DNA of 35,902 nt from positions 1-35,902 of the forward strand of contig DDNL01000035.1 of the NCBI GenBank assembly GCA_002341165.1, in the 5' to 3' direction. This DNA is from Shewanellaceae bacterium UBA2521 (GTDB lineage Bacteria; Pseudomonadota; Gammaproteobacteria; Enterobacterales; Shewanellaceae). Shown here in pieces: positions 17,020-26,100 of this stretch; positions within the stretch are counted from its first letter, which is position 1; each line of letters begins with the position of its first letter. The position numbers were made by a program, and so were the translations under genes. The notes below the pieces were generated by a model that was not told the DNA's origin, made no database searches, and saw only the letters and a program-made list of their open reading frames with translations.

Positions 17020-17664
17020 TTAAAAAGACTGTTCACATAAGCCGACTTCAAGCTGACAAGCACGTTTAAATTTATGTACCATTCGATTTAAAGGTTGAAT
17101 TTGAGAAGATAAACAAATAAGTTCTTTCGTCAATATGGCTTCAATTTTTGAAGCTTGCAGCTGGTAAGCATCGTGCTGATAGAGATCAAGCCAAGATCCG
17201 TAAACATGATGAGCAGTGACAAAGCCTTGTTTCGCTCTTTGACCCACCTCAGCATAACCTATTACGCTAGGAGATAATGCCATAAAGAAATCGATAATAT
17301 TGAGACTTTGACTTTCTTCTTCTAAAAAATCACAGTATGCTCGTGTATCTTCTTCCCAAGCAACTCTTGTTAAATCATCAGTCGTGAACCCTTGTGTCGC
17401 TAAATAATCTTGATGACAGGTCAGCTCTAAGTTAAACACTTCTTGATATTGCTCTATCGCATAACGCTGGATAGGATCATGCGTCTTACTTTTAAGCTCT
17501 GACAACAAAACAGACGATTTTTTAATAGGTATCATACTTTGCATCAAATAAGATTTAAATATGGCGGGAGATAAGGCTTGAGCCAGCAACTGCTGTATCA
17601 ATGGATGCTTCGTATAAGCATCCCATAAATTTTGGTGATTATGTATCATGTGCTGATAATTCAT
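17020..17664 (-). CDS. TenA-family protein lacking the active-site cysteine
   Basis: A 214-residue all-helical protein of TenA length and pattern (HPLIQQLLAQALSPAIFKSYLMQ; LSPSVIGYAEVG; YGSWLDLY; LE near the C-terminus). TenA proteins hydrolyse aminopyrimidine breakdown products of thiamine. Compared with B. subtilis TenA, the nucleophilic Cys135 is Ser133 here and Asp44 is replaced (Ser43), whereas Tyr110, Tyr137, Tyr162 and Glu206 seem kept. It lies 42 bp after the ThiY-like gene, with AAGGA 7 nt before its ATG, so the context supports thiamine-pyrimidine salvage. The altered active site means normal aminohydrolase activity should not be assumed; it may use another residue or only bind the pyrimidine. 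Confidence 0.8.
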   Translation of the reverse strand: MNYQHMIHNHQNLWDAYTKHPLIQQLLAQALSPAIFKSYLMQSMIPIKKSSVLLSELKSKTHDPIQRYAIEQYQEVFNLELTCHQDYLATQGFTTDDLTRVAWEEDTRAYCDFLEEESQSLNIIDFFMALSPSVIGYAEVGQRAKQGFVTAHHVYGSWLDLYQHDAYQLQASKIEAILTKELICLSSQIQPLNRMVHKFKRACQLEVGLCEQSF

Positions 17665-17706
17665 CAGGGTTTCCTTGCAAAAATAAGCTTATAAAAATGA
17701 AACAAT

Positions 17707-18657
17707 TTATCTTTGTGACGGTAAAAAAGCTTGCTTAAATGAAGGCTTTTTTGTAATAAAACCCTTCTGTTGCAAAAAGTCTGCATACTGTTTATAGCGA
17801 TGAAAATCTGTCGCCGAGGGACGATGAGCAAACCGAGCAATCGTTTCATTCCAAGCCGATTGATACACTACAGTATTCAGCTTTTTTGAGTTATATGAAA
17901 TGAACGACTTCCAAGCCTGATCGGGGTAATTGACCATATACGCCACTGAGCGAGTTAAGGCCCTATTGAAAGCATGAATAGCTGAAGATTGTAAATAGCT
18001 TGAATTGGCTACAAGAATTAATTCATCATGACTAGGTACGCCGTGTTCTTCAGGATAAAATAAAACGACATCATGGCCTTGTAATCTAATCTGATGTTTA
18101 TCAAAATGACGATAATTACTGGTGATGGCATCAACCTCTTTTTTTAACAAGGCTTGTATGGGATCGGTACCTAAATATATTTTCTTAATGTCTTTGATAG
18201 GCTTAGAAGATGTATGAAGCATCAAATCAAAGCTACCTCTTGTATGAGGAAAGGCGTAGCCTAAATTTTTACCTTGTAAATCATCAAGCGTCTTAATACC
18301 AGACGTCTTCAAAGTTAAAATGCAATGTAAAGGTGTAGAAATAAGCGTGGCGGTTTTAATCAGAGGTAAGTGCTTAGACTGGTTCACAATAAACTCATCA
18401 CCATGCATTACAGCCAAGTCATATTTATTTGTAGCAACCCATTTCGCAGGCATTAGAGGATCAAGAGGCTCAAATAATTTAACAGAAACCCCTTCTTCTT
18501 TAAAAAATCCTTGTTGCTGAGCAACAATGATTGCCGCATGATTGGGATTAACTTTCCAATCTAACATAACACTCAACTTCTGCGCAGCTTGTATGCTCGC
18601 ACAAGCAGAGCTACTGATCAGCAACAATACTAGATGAGCTAATATCCTGATATACAT
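17707..18657 (-). CDS. ThiY/NMT1-like periplasmic pyrimidine-precursor binding protein
   Basis: A 316-residue protein with a signal peptide (SSSACASIQAA, cleavage around residue 22-25; a lipobox is not convincing). It has the NMT1/THI5 family opening LSVMLDWKVNPNHAAIIVAQQQGFFKEEGVSVKL and DLAVMHGDEF, then TLDDLQGKNLGY. Members are substrate-binding components of ABC importers for formylaminopyrimidine or hydroxymethylpyrimidine. No permease or ATPase gene adjoins; the next gene is the TenA homologue. The pair would recover the pyrimidine of degraded thiamine. A TPP riboswitch was looked for upstream and its conserved core was not found. Confidence 0.85.
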   Translation of the reverse strand: MYIRILAHLVLLLISSSACASIQAAQKLSVMLDWKVNPNHAAIIVAQQQGFFKEEGVSVKLFEPLDPLMPAKWVATNKYDLAVMHGDEFIVNQSKHLPLIKTATLISTPLHCILTLKTSGIKTLDDLQGKNLGYAFPHTRGSFDLMLHTSSKPIKDIKKIYLGTDPIQALLKKEVDAITSNYRHFDKHQIRLQGHDVVLFYPEEHGVPSHDELILVANSSYLQSSAIHAFNRALTRSVAYMVNYPDQAWKSFISYNSKKLNTVVYQSAWNETIARFAHRPSATDFHRYKQYADFLQQKGFITKKPSFKQAFLPSQR

Positions 18658-19315
18658 AACTCCAATCCTTTGTTCTCTATTTCAATCCATTATATAAGTG
18701 ATCTGCTATCCAAATATAACTGTAGATTCTGACTGCATGAGTAAAGCATACAAACTCAATGATCATCCTACAAGATCAAGCTGCACTTTGATTCCATTCC
18801 CGTCACAAACGCACCTCGTAAACATTCACGACCTACTTCTCCAATAGGCATTTTACGCAAGCCTCAAAGCTACCTATCTATACAGATAAAAGCATTACAT
18901 ATCGCATACAACTCATTCTGTTGATCATATCAAGCCTTATTCATTTCATTTATACTCAAAGCATCTAAGTAGACCCTAGATCTGAGATACTCATCTATAA
19001 AACATGCATGACTTGAAGTAGGTCAATTTGACTTCAATGTTATTTAGTGTTAAAAAAACAGGCGTTATTTCATGCTAAAAATATATTTTAAAACAATAAT
19101 ATCTAAGTCAGCGTGATGTACATTGAAAATTTATAAATAGTTCTACTGCATATTTATACCATCAAAGCAGTCTAACTTAAAGTGTTCAACTTGAAGTACT
19201 GATAATGACTCAGAGCCTCCTCTTTACAACGCTCAACAATAAAAACCTATAACAAAATAGGCTCTATGACCATTATCACTTATTCTCTTTTTTCTATTTA
19301 AATGAGTTTTATTTT
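18658..19315. other. Gene-poor divergent intergenic region (658 bp)
   Basis: This is the longest stretch without a firm gene, between the thiY-like gene (minus) and the M16 gene (plus). I see one short minus-strand ORF (18768-18851, listed separately), an inverted repeat with arms TTGAAGT/ACTTCAA (19013-19037) and the 10-mer ACTTGAAGTA at both 19011-19020 and 19189-19198. TTCAA-C-TTGAA at 19185-19195 is a small perfect palindrome overlapping the second copy. These could be regulator sites for the M16 gene. No riboswitch or tRNA was recognised. Confidence 0.5.
18768..18851 (-). CDS. Possible 27-codon upstream ORF
   Basis: A short frame ATG...TAG, beginning MPIGEVGREC and ending SKCSLIL, 110 bp before the thiY-like gene and on the same strand. 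A GAGG lies 10 nt before its ATG. The patch is less AT-rich than its surroundings. It might be a leader peptide, a remnant of a lost gene, or chance; I cannot decide. Confidence 0.2.
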   Translation of the reverse strand: MPIGEVGRECLRGAFVTGMESKCSLIL

Positions 19316-22195
19316 ATGATCAACACCCAAAAAAAAATACTCGCTCTTTTGACTCTCTTTACTTTATCTGCTTGTCAAAACTTGGAGCATCCTTTACCAC
19401 AACGCATCAAGCTCGTGCATGATGCAAGTCACACAGAACAATCTGAAGCATACAGTATTCATTATAAAAAATATCAACTCGACAATGGCCTTACCCTGTT
19501 GTTGGTACCCGATAACAGCATTCAAACTGCTTATGTCAATGTAAAATATCATGTTGGATCTGCAGTCGAGCAACCTGGCCAATCTGGATTTGCTCATCTT
19601 TTCGAACACATGATGTTTCAAGGTTCTGCGCATGTAAAACCAAATGAACACATAGAGATTATTGAATCTGCTGGCGGAAAAATGAATGGTACAACCGATA
19701 ACGATCTCACCAATTATTATGAAAAAGTACCAGCTAACCACTTAAAGAAAATGCTCTGGCTTGAAGCTGATCGTATGGGATTTTTACTTCCTCAGCTCAC
19801 ACAAAAAAACCTCGATAATCAAATTGAAGTTGTACTCAATGAGCGTATACAAAGATTAGAACAACCTTATGGCCGCACGCATGAAGTGATGCTCAAATCT
19901 CTCTACCCCGCAGATCATCCCTACTCAAGAACAGTCATAGGTGAGGTTGAAGACATTAAATCAATACAACTTGATGATGTACGTGCTTTTTTTAAAGATT
20001 GGTACGGTCCACAAAATGCAACACTCACCATTGCGGGCCAATTTAATGAAGCAGATGTGCTCCAATGGGTTGACCAATATTTTGGCTCAATACCGCGAGG
20101 CAAAACGCCTAAGCGTCCTCAACCAAAATGGTTTGAGATCACCCAAGATCGCTACGTGACTATCGAAGATCGCATTCATGTGCCACTACTTAACATGGAA
20201 ACTCCAACCCTCATTCCAGAGCCACATAACCTAGAAAAAAAAGGCGATGCTATAGCTTTGAGCGTACTGAGCTATCTCCTTCAATCAGGTAAACATTCTT
20301 TGTTTTATACTCAATTCGTCAAGCCTAAGCGTGTCTTATCTATGGGTATCTCACATAACTGTTTAGAGCTGCTGTGTACTTTAAATGTTTATGCCGCAGC
20401 TAATCCTAAAACTGAGCCTCAGCTCAAAAAATTGGAACAAGATATACGCCAAGCATTGAACGACTTTGATCGGTTTAATATCCAAAAAGATGATTTCAAA
20501 CGCGTACGTGCAGCGCTAGAAATGGATCAAGCACACCAATCTATTTATGTGTCTAGCCAAGCCAATACACTGTCCACTTTGCAAGCAGTTCAAGGAAAGA
20601 TTGAACCTGCATTATCAAATACGCAACGCTTATTTCAAAGTGTAACTCTAGACGATCTACGCCGTGTTCATAAAAAGTATATTCAAAACAAGCATATGGT
20701 GATTGTAAGTACTGTACCTCAACAAGCAAAACAACTCAGCGCAGGACATAACTTTACTTGGTCTAATACCAAGAACATCGTCCATCAAGCGCAACATGCC
20801 TCACCCAAGAAAGTCGTGCAGCCTAACATTCAAGATACATTTGATCGCAGTGTTATGCCTGAAGTGCAAACAGCTGAACCTTATACTCTAGCTCAATTCT
20901 GGGAAGGGCAATTAAGCAAAGATCGCAAGATACTAGGTATTGAGGATCCATCATTACCTATTACATATATTCAAATCCACTTAAAGAAAACACCTTCTCT
21001 GAAAAATATCGAACATGCAGGTATTGAAGCCCTAGCACAACGTATGCTTTTTCAAGCAACACAAAAACGTTCAGCGCAAAAGTTATCTCATGATTTAGAT
21101 ATGCTTTCTTCATCTATTCACATGCAAACACACCAAAATGGTGCGACAATTCAAGTCATGACGCTGACAAAATATCTTGATGAAACCTTAGCTATTTTGG
21201 AAGAGGCATTAACGCAACCTCTGTTTGAAGCAGAAGAACTCAAACGCCATCAAACAGATTTAATCGCTTCTATTGGTCATAGAAAGCAAGATGATGGTCA
21301 AAAAGTCCAGCACGCTTTTCAAAAACTTCTGTATGGCACATCGCATCCCTTTGCACAACTTTATCCATCGTCGGTTGAGGCTGTAAAACAGATAAGCATT
21401 CAAGATATTCAAGATTATTATGATAAGATGTGGGTCAACAGTAACTTGCATGTTACGGTTTACTCTGATGCACCTCAGTCTACTCTGGAATCTCAACTCA
21501 AGTTTCTCAATACATGGCATAAAACGGAAACGCATAAACCATTTTCAGAATCCTTAGATGCAAAGACCTCTTCTACGCAACCTATCTATTTTGTTGAAAC
21601 ACACTATGCAAAAAAAGCACATATTTTGGTCGGTCGCCTTGATACGGCTTTTCGTCTTGATGATCAATCGCTCATCAAAAACTTAATGAACTACACACTC
21701 GGTGGTAACTTTAACAGTCGCCTGAATCAAAACCTACGTGAAGATAAAGGTTACACTTACGGTATCTCAAGCTCTTTTTCTCATCAGATGATGACAGGTT
21801 CTTTCAAAGTCCAAACACAAGTGGCTATGCAGCACGCTGTTCCGGCATTACAAGAAATTCTGCTTGAACTTGAAGCGTATCAAAAACAAGCCATCTCGGA
21901 AAAAGAGCTCAAACAACTTAAATCGTCCTACTTTGAATCGGATGTCTTAGATATAGAGAGCCCTCTCCAGAAACTACAACGTCTCAGTAACAACTACACA
22001 CATCACATCAGTGCGGCAGAGATAAAAAAACAAAAGGATATCGTTTCCCATATCGACACCCAAGCTTTACTCAAAGTAGCACAGCAAGAAATTGAATCAC
22101 AAAACATGATTAAGCTTGTTGCAGGTAGCGCCGAAGTCAAAAAGGCATTAATGCAACACTACAAAAATGTGATTGAAATTCCTGTTGCGTTATAG
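19316..22195 (+). CDS. M16-family zinc metallopeptidase, lipoprotein
   Basis: A 959-residue pitrilysin-type protein. The N-terminus has a lipoprotein signal (LLTLFTLSAC) with Cys20 as the lipidation site. The inverted zinc motif HxxEH is His94-LF-Glu97-His98 in FAHLFEHMMFQGS, with the third ligand Glu176 in VVLNERIQ. The second half repeats the M16 fold and has the Arg/Tyr motif FNSRLNQNLREDKGYTYGI used in substrate binding. The double-length, two-half form is normal for periplasmic or outer-membrane-anchored M16B enzymes that degrade peptides. The residue after Cys20 is Gln, so outer-membrane sorting is expected. The Shine-Dalgarno is weak (GAG). It is upstream of the toxin operon but separated by a terminator and 400 bp. 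Confidence 0.92.
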   Translation: MINTQKKILALLTLFTLSACQNLEHPLPQRIKLVHDASHTEQSEAYSIHYKKYQLDNGLTLLLVPDNSIQTAYVNVKYHVGSAVEQPGQSGFAHLFEHMMFQGSAHVKPNEHIEIIESAGGKMNGTTDNDLTNYYEKVPANHLKKMLWLEADRMGFLLPQLTQKNLDNQIEVVLNERIQRLEQPYGRTHEVMLKSLYPADHPYSRTVIGEVEDIKSIQLDDVRAFFKDWYGPQNATLTIAGQFNEADVLQWVDQYFGSIPRGKTPKRPQPKWFEITQDRYVTIEDRIHVPLLNMETPTLIPEPHNLEKKGDAIALSVLSYLLQSGKHSLFYTQFVKPKRVLSMGISHNCLELLCTLNVYAAANPKTEPQLKKLEQDIRQALNDFDRFNIQKDDFKRVRAALEMDQAHQSIYVSSQANTLSTLQAVQGKIEPALSNTQRLFQSVTLDDLRRVHKKYIQNKHMVIVSTVPQQAKQLSAGHNFTWSNTKNIVHQAQHASPKKVVQPNIQDTFDRSVMPEVQTAEPYTLAQFWEGQLSKDRKILGIEDPSLPITYIQIHLKKTPSLKNIEHAGIEALAQRMLFQATQKRSAQKLSHDLDMLSSSIHMQTHQNGATIQVMTLTKYLDETLAILEEALTQPLFEAEELKRHQTDLIASIGHRKQDDGQKVQHAFQKLLYGTSHPFAQLYPSSVEAVKQISIQDIQDYYDKMWVNSNLHVTVYSDAPQSTLESQLKFLNTWHKTETHKPFSESLDAKTSSTQPIYFVETHYAKKAHILVGRLDTAFRLDDQSLIKNLMNYTLGGNFNSRLNQNLREDKGYTYGISSSFSHQMMTGSFKVQTQVAMQHAVPALQEILLELEAYQKQAISEKELKQLKSSYFESDVLDIESPLQKLQRLSNNYTHHISAAEIKKQKDIVSHIDTQALLKVAQQEIESQNMIKLVAGSAEVKKALMQHYKNVIEIPVAL

Positions 22196-22227
22196 ATTGA
22201 AATAACCTATTTCACACTGAAGGAAAT

Positions 22228-22256
22228 AAAAAAAGCCCATTAAATGGGCTTTTTTT
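22228..22256 (+). terminator. Rho-independent terminator of the M16 gene
   Basis: GCCCAT-TAA-ATGGGC flanked by seven A upstream and seven T downstream, 33 bp after the stop codon. The A/T flanks extend the stem, and the symmetric form can act on both strands. Confidence 0.92.
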
Positions 22257-22654
22257 CATTTTAGTTTAGAGAATAACAAAGCTAAATATAGAGTGTCTTA
22301 ATTTTCTTAGGTTTTGTTTATTTCATAAACTAAGTGCACCACAGCCATAGCGGGCGATGTCATCGAAGAACTGATAAAATTGATAATACTTCCAGCAAAT
22401 ACCTTTTTTAACACATACCCTTTTAATTATTTTATATATATCTTCCTTATATATATCTTGCCGATTTTTAAAAAAAGATACTGTAAAAACTGTGATAAAA
22501 ATAAATAAAATGAAAACAAAAAAACATTATTCGTCTTTTAATTTTAATTTTTATTTTTAAAAAGTTTATTTTTAGTAAAAAAACACTTTTGTGTTGCAAA
22601 TTATAACTAGAAATACAAATATAAATTTTTCCTATCTATAAACTAAATGAAATA
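22257..22654. promoter_or_regulatory. AT-rich leader of the rtxC-rtxA operon
   Basis: A very AT-rich stretch of 398 bp with no ORF. It must hold the toxin-operon promoter; the richest candidate is TTGCAA at 22594-22599 with AT-only sequence 17-20 bp later, but this is not distinctive. A 13-bp direct repeat (22432-22459) is listed separately. Such AT-rich upstream regions of virulence genes are often bound by H-NS-like silencers, which is an inference only. Confidence 0.45.
22432..22459 (+). repeat. 13-bp direct repeat upstream of rtxC
   Basis: TTATATATATCTT occurs at 22432-22444 and again at 22447-22459, a 15-bp period, about 200 bp before the rtxC start. It could be a tandem binding site or just low-complexity AT sequence; the CTT ends make the two copies more than a simple TA run. 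Confidence 0.5.
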
Positions 22655-23104
22655 ATGAGCTTTAAAAGCAATAAACTAAGTATGAAGCCTGATGCCAATT
22701 ACGTACTACGCCAAGTGCTCATTCTAAGTCAATACTCTCCTTTACATCAAAAATATCATATTGGTGAATGGCTACCACGCATCTTGCCATCTATCGAACT
22801 AAATCAATTTAGCTATTATGAAGACAGTCAAAATAGACCCATAGGTTTTTGCAATTGGGCCTTTGTATCCAGCTCAGTACAAGAAGAGCTACTCGAACTC
22901 AAGAGAGATATAAAGCCTGATGAATGGCAGTCAGGAACACATTTGTTTGTACCTGAAATGCTTGCTCCGTTTGGACATGCCCAATATATCATTCGAGATT
23001 TAAGACATAGAGTACTTTTACCTTGGAAAGGTCAACAAGTGTCAGCTATTCGAGTGCGATCACCTCAAAGTAATCTCAAAACAATTCAATTTTTTAAAAT
23101 ATAA
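22655..23104 (+). CDS. rtxC: RtxC/HlyC-type toxin-activating lysine acyltransferase
   Basis: A 149-residue cytoplasmic enzyme, the size of Vibrio RtxC (about 150). It matches the HlyC plan: LSQYSPLHQKYHIGEW with the catalytic His31 (HlyC His23) and Ser28, PIGFCNWAFVS, DEWQSGTHLFV and the APFG loop, ending AIRVRSPQ. HlyC-type enzymes transfer a fatty acyl group from acyl-ACP to internal lysines of an RTX toxin. The catalytic Asp of HlyC (Asp92, before 'WIAPFG') appears here as Glu101. This is a conservative change, but it should be noted before activity is assumed. No good Shine-Dalgarno is visible. It lies 28 bp upstream of the MARTX gene, the usual rtxC-rtxA order; rtxH is absent. Confidence 0.92.
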   Translation: MSFKSNKLSMKPDANYVLRQVLILSQYSPLHQKYHIGEWLPRILPSIELNQFSYYEDSQNRPIGFCNWAFVSSSVQEELLELKRDIKPDEWQSGTHLFVPEMLAPFGHAQYIIRDLRHRVLLPWKGQQVSAIRVRSPQSNLKTIQFFKI

Positions 23105-23132
23105 ATTCTAAATAAAAATAAGGAAGAAAAAT

Positions 23133-26100
23133 ATGGGACGCGAGTTTAATAGAGACATAAGTCACTTTTTTACAGGTACCAAAAGAAGTGCTGAATATCT
23201 TATTACAGGCCAATATGAAGCCGATGATCAAGATAATACTATTTTTGCCTATGGCTTTGGTGGTCATATCGATGCCAAAGGGGGTAATGATAAAATTTAT
23301 GTCGGCTCTCTGGAAACCGAAGTGTTTTCAGGCACGGGTGACGACCTCATCAAAGCCGGTGCTGGCTTATTAAAAGTAGTCGATTCTGAAGGTAAGCTGA
23401 CCGTGCAAGGTGGTGCAGGTAAACTTGAGCTCAACAAAACAGGCTCAGGCGATGTGGATGTCACCACTGCAAGTGGCATAGCCGAGATCAATCATCAAGG
23501 TGATACAGGACATATCGAATTTTCCGGTGTTACAGGCCATAACACGATTAAGCGAGATGGTCTTCAGGGCGACATCATAGTTCAAGGTGGCAGCCTTGCC
23601 AATGAAGTAACACGCATTCATATCAAAGGTTCATCTTACCAAGATAGCCAAGGTGATATACATATTAAAGAAGGAGCCGCTTATCAATCCATTGTTTCAA
23701 ATGTGGCGCATGGTGATATCTCTTTTAAAGGTATAGGAGGTTATAACTCGATTGTGCGTTCCGATCAAACTCATGATGTATATCATGCAGGTTTAGATAA
23801 TGCTCAAGCTATTCCTATAGAAAATCTTAAGCTCACTCAAGCAACATACTACCGTGAAGGACACACACCTGTTGTTTTACAAGCTATTCCCGCTCAGTTT
23901 GACGATAAAACTTATTTTTTTATTGAGAAACATAAAACTCATACGCTAGTTCATGAAGTGGTTCTACAGCCCAACACCGTCAAGAAAGAGCTCAATTATG
24001 CATGGAGTTCTTGGGAGACAGATCAGATAAATGATGAAGATATTGCATCTATTAACCCAAGACACGATGCAAGGTATCGCGAAATACCTGCATCAGAACG
24101 TACTGCTTCACTGCAAGATCTGCATTTGAGTGAGACCAAGCAACATACTTTTACAGGTGTTCAAGAAAGCTTGAGAAGCATAGAAAAACATACAGGGCTT
24201 TATATTCAAGCCGATCAAATTGAGTTTGGCAATGCAACAGTGAAAGGTTTTATTGATTCCTCTCAAGAAGTGACTGCGCAAAAGTCTCGTGTAAAGCCTC
24301 ATACTTTTGTGTATAGCTTATATCGCAACCACATCACCCAGATCACCGAAGTGACCTTATATAATGATCCTAAAACTCATGAGCTCATTTCTTATACTCG
24401 AACTTGGCTCAAACCAGGAGATTATCGCGCCAACCTTCAAAATGAAGAGTGCTCGATATATAATGGATATCAACCGATACACTCCAAAGATCCGCTACTG
24501 AGTCATATTCATTACACAGCGCATACAGAAAACAGCCATCAATATAAAGCACATGCACTTTCAGATACGCTTGAGTTGCGTCATGTACTTCAAAGCCCTA
24601 TGACCGATGCACATTTTGCCGGTGCCAGTGGCAACAGAGTAAATCATGATGATCAATGGATGATATCTAATACAGCTGATGCAAGCCAAATTGAGCTCAC
24701 GCAAGCCACAATTCAGAGAAAAGGAATCAAGCAACCTCTTCAGGTTCAAGCTATAGCTTCAATACAGCACCCACACCGATACTTTTTTGCTTTCTACGAT
24801 CACCAATACACAAAAGTGGTGCAATTAGATTTACACAATCAAAGTCCAACAGGTGCGTTGAGCTACGACATGCGTGCTTGGCATAAAGCAGAAACAAAAC
24901 AAGAACATCAAAAAACAATTGCTTCACTCCACGAGCAGGACAGCCTTGAACCACTACAGTTTAAAACCATCACGCAAGCAGATGCTTTTGAGCTTCGCAA
25001 TGTCGAGTTCAAGCATCAGAAGTCTCTCACTATTGAAGGTGTGACTGAAGGCTTAACCGAGAATCAATGGGTCGCCGTCGAAGGCCTTGATATAGATACT
25101 TTAGATATGCAACTCAAGCATGCACAATTAAGCCAAACAGGACAAACCGTGCAAGCTCAAAAGCATAGCCAGCTTGATACTTATGTTTTCGGTGAATATG
25201 TCGATGGTAAAACTTCTGTTGTTCAAATCAAACTACGTAATGCGCCTAAAACCCATGCCTTAGAATACTATGCAACCGGATATACCAAAGCAGGTCATCA
25301 CCTAGATGAGATCACGAAAGTTCCGTTCGACGCAGAACATGGCTACCAGAAAATCATATCTCAAGATCAACCTTTATGTTCTCAGCTCCATTATCAAACT
25401 GATGTTGAGCACACTTATTTACGTGAAGTTGACATCATAAGTCATAGCAAAAACCAACATGTATTTTCTGATCAAGCACAAGGTCATGTTTTCTTCGAAG
25501 GAGAAGGCGCGGCGAATGTCATTCGATCTTCTATTACAGAAGGCGATGTCGATTTTAAAGGTGCGGGAGTTGCCAATATTATTGAACACAGCTCTTTATA
25601 TGGTGATACATCGTTTGAAGGTTTGGGTGCTGGTAATGTGATACATAAAACAGGTCAGAGCGGTCAATTTAAAGTGACTCAGGCAGGATTGGTTAATGTA
25701 CTGGTCAATGAAGTGGAAGAAGGTCAAACCGATATATACACCGCATCTGCTGCAAACTTTATTTTACGAAACGGTGCAGGTGCATTCAAGGCAGTTCTTG
25801 CAGCACTAGGTAATGTGTCTGTGCACATCGGTGATGGATCAGAAGATATAAAGCAACTAGGTGGATTCAATAGCCACATCCATATCGGTGATGGCGATCA
25901 CAGTTGGTATACAGCTGGAGGGTTTAATATCAATACCCTCATTGGCTACGGTGCACTCAAAACCATTATGGCAGGTGGTGCCAATATCTTAAATCAAAAA
26001 GGCTCAGGCAATCTCGACGCTGCTTTGTTTGGTGCAGGCAATGTCGTCACTCAGATCTCACCCAATCTTAACCGATCCACAACGCGCATTGTTGGACTAG

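Noticed and set aside
18658..18900. TPP riboswitch before the ThiY-like gene
   Set aside because: The thi-box core (CUGAGA and the conserved GAU-CUGGAUAAUGCCAGC-type segment) could not be found on the minus strand.
22257..22654. Insertion-sequence scar upstream of the toxin operon
   Set aside because: The AT-rich leader has no terminal inverted repeats, target-site duplication or transposase fragment.
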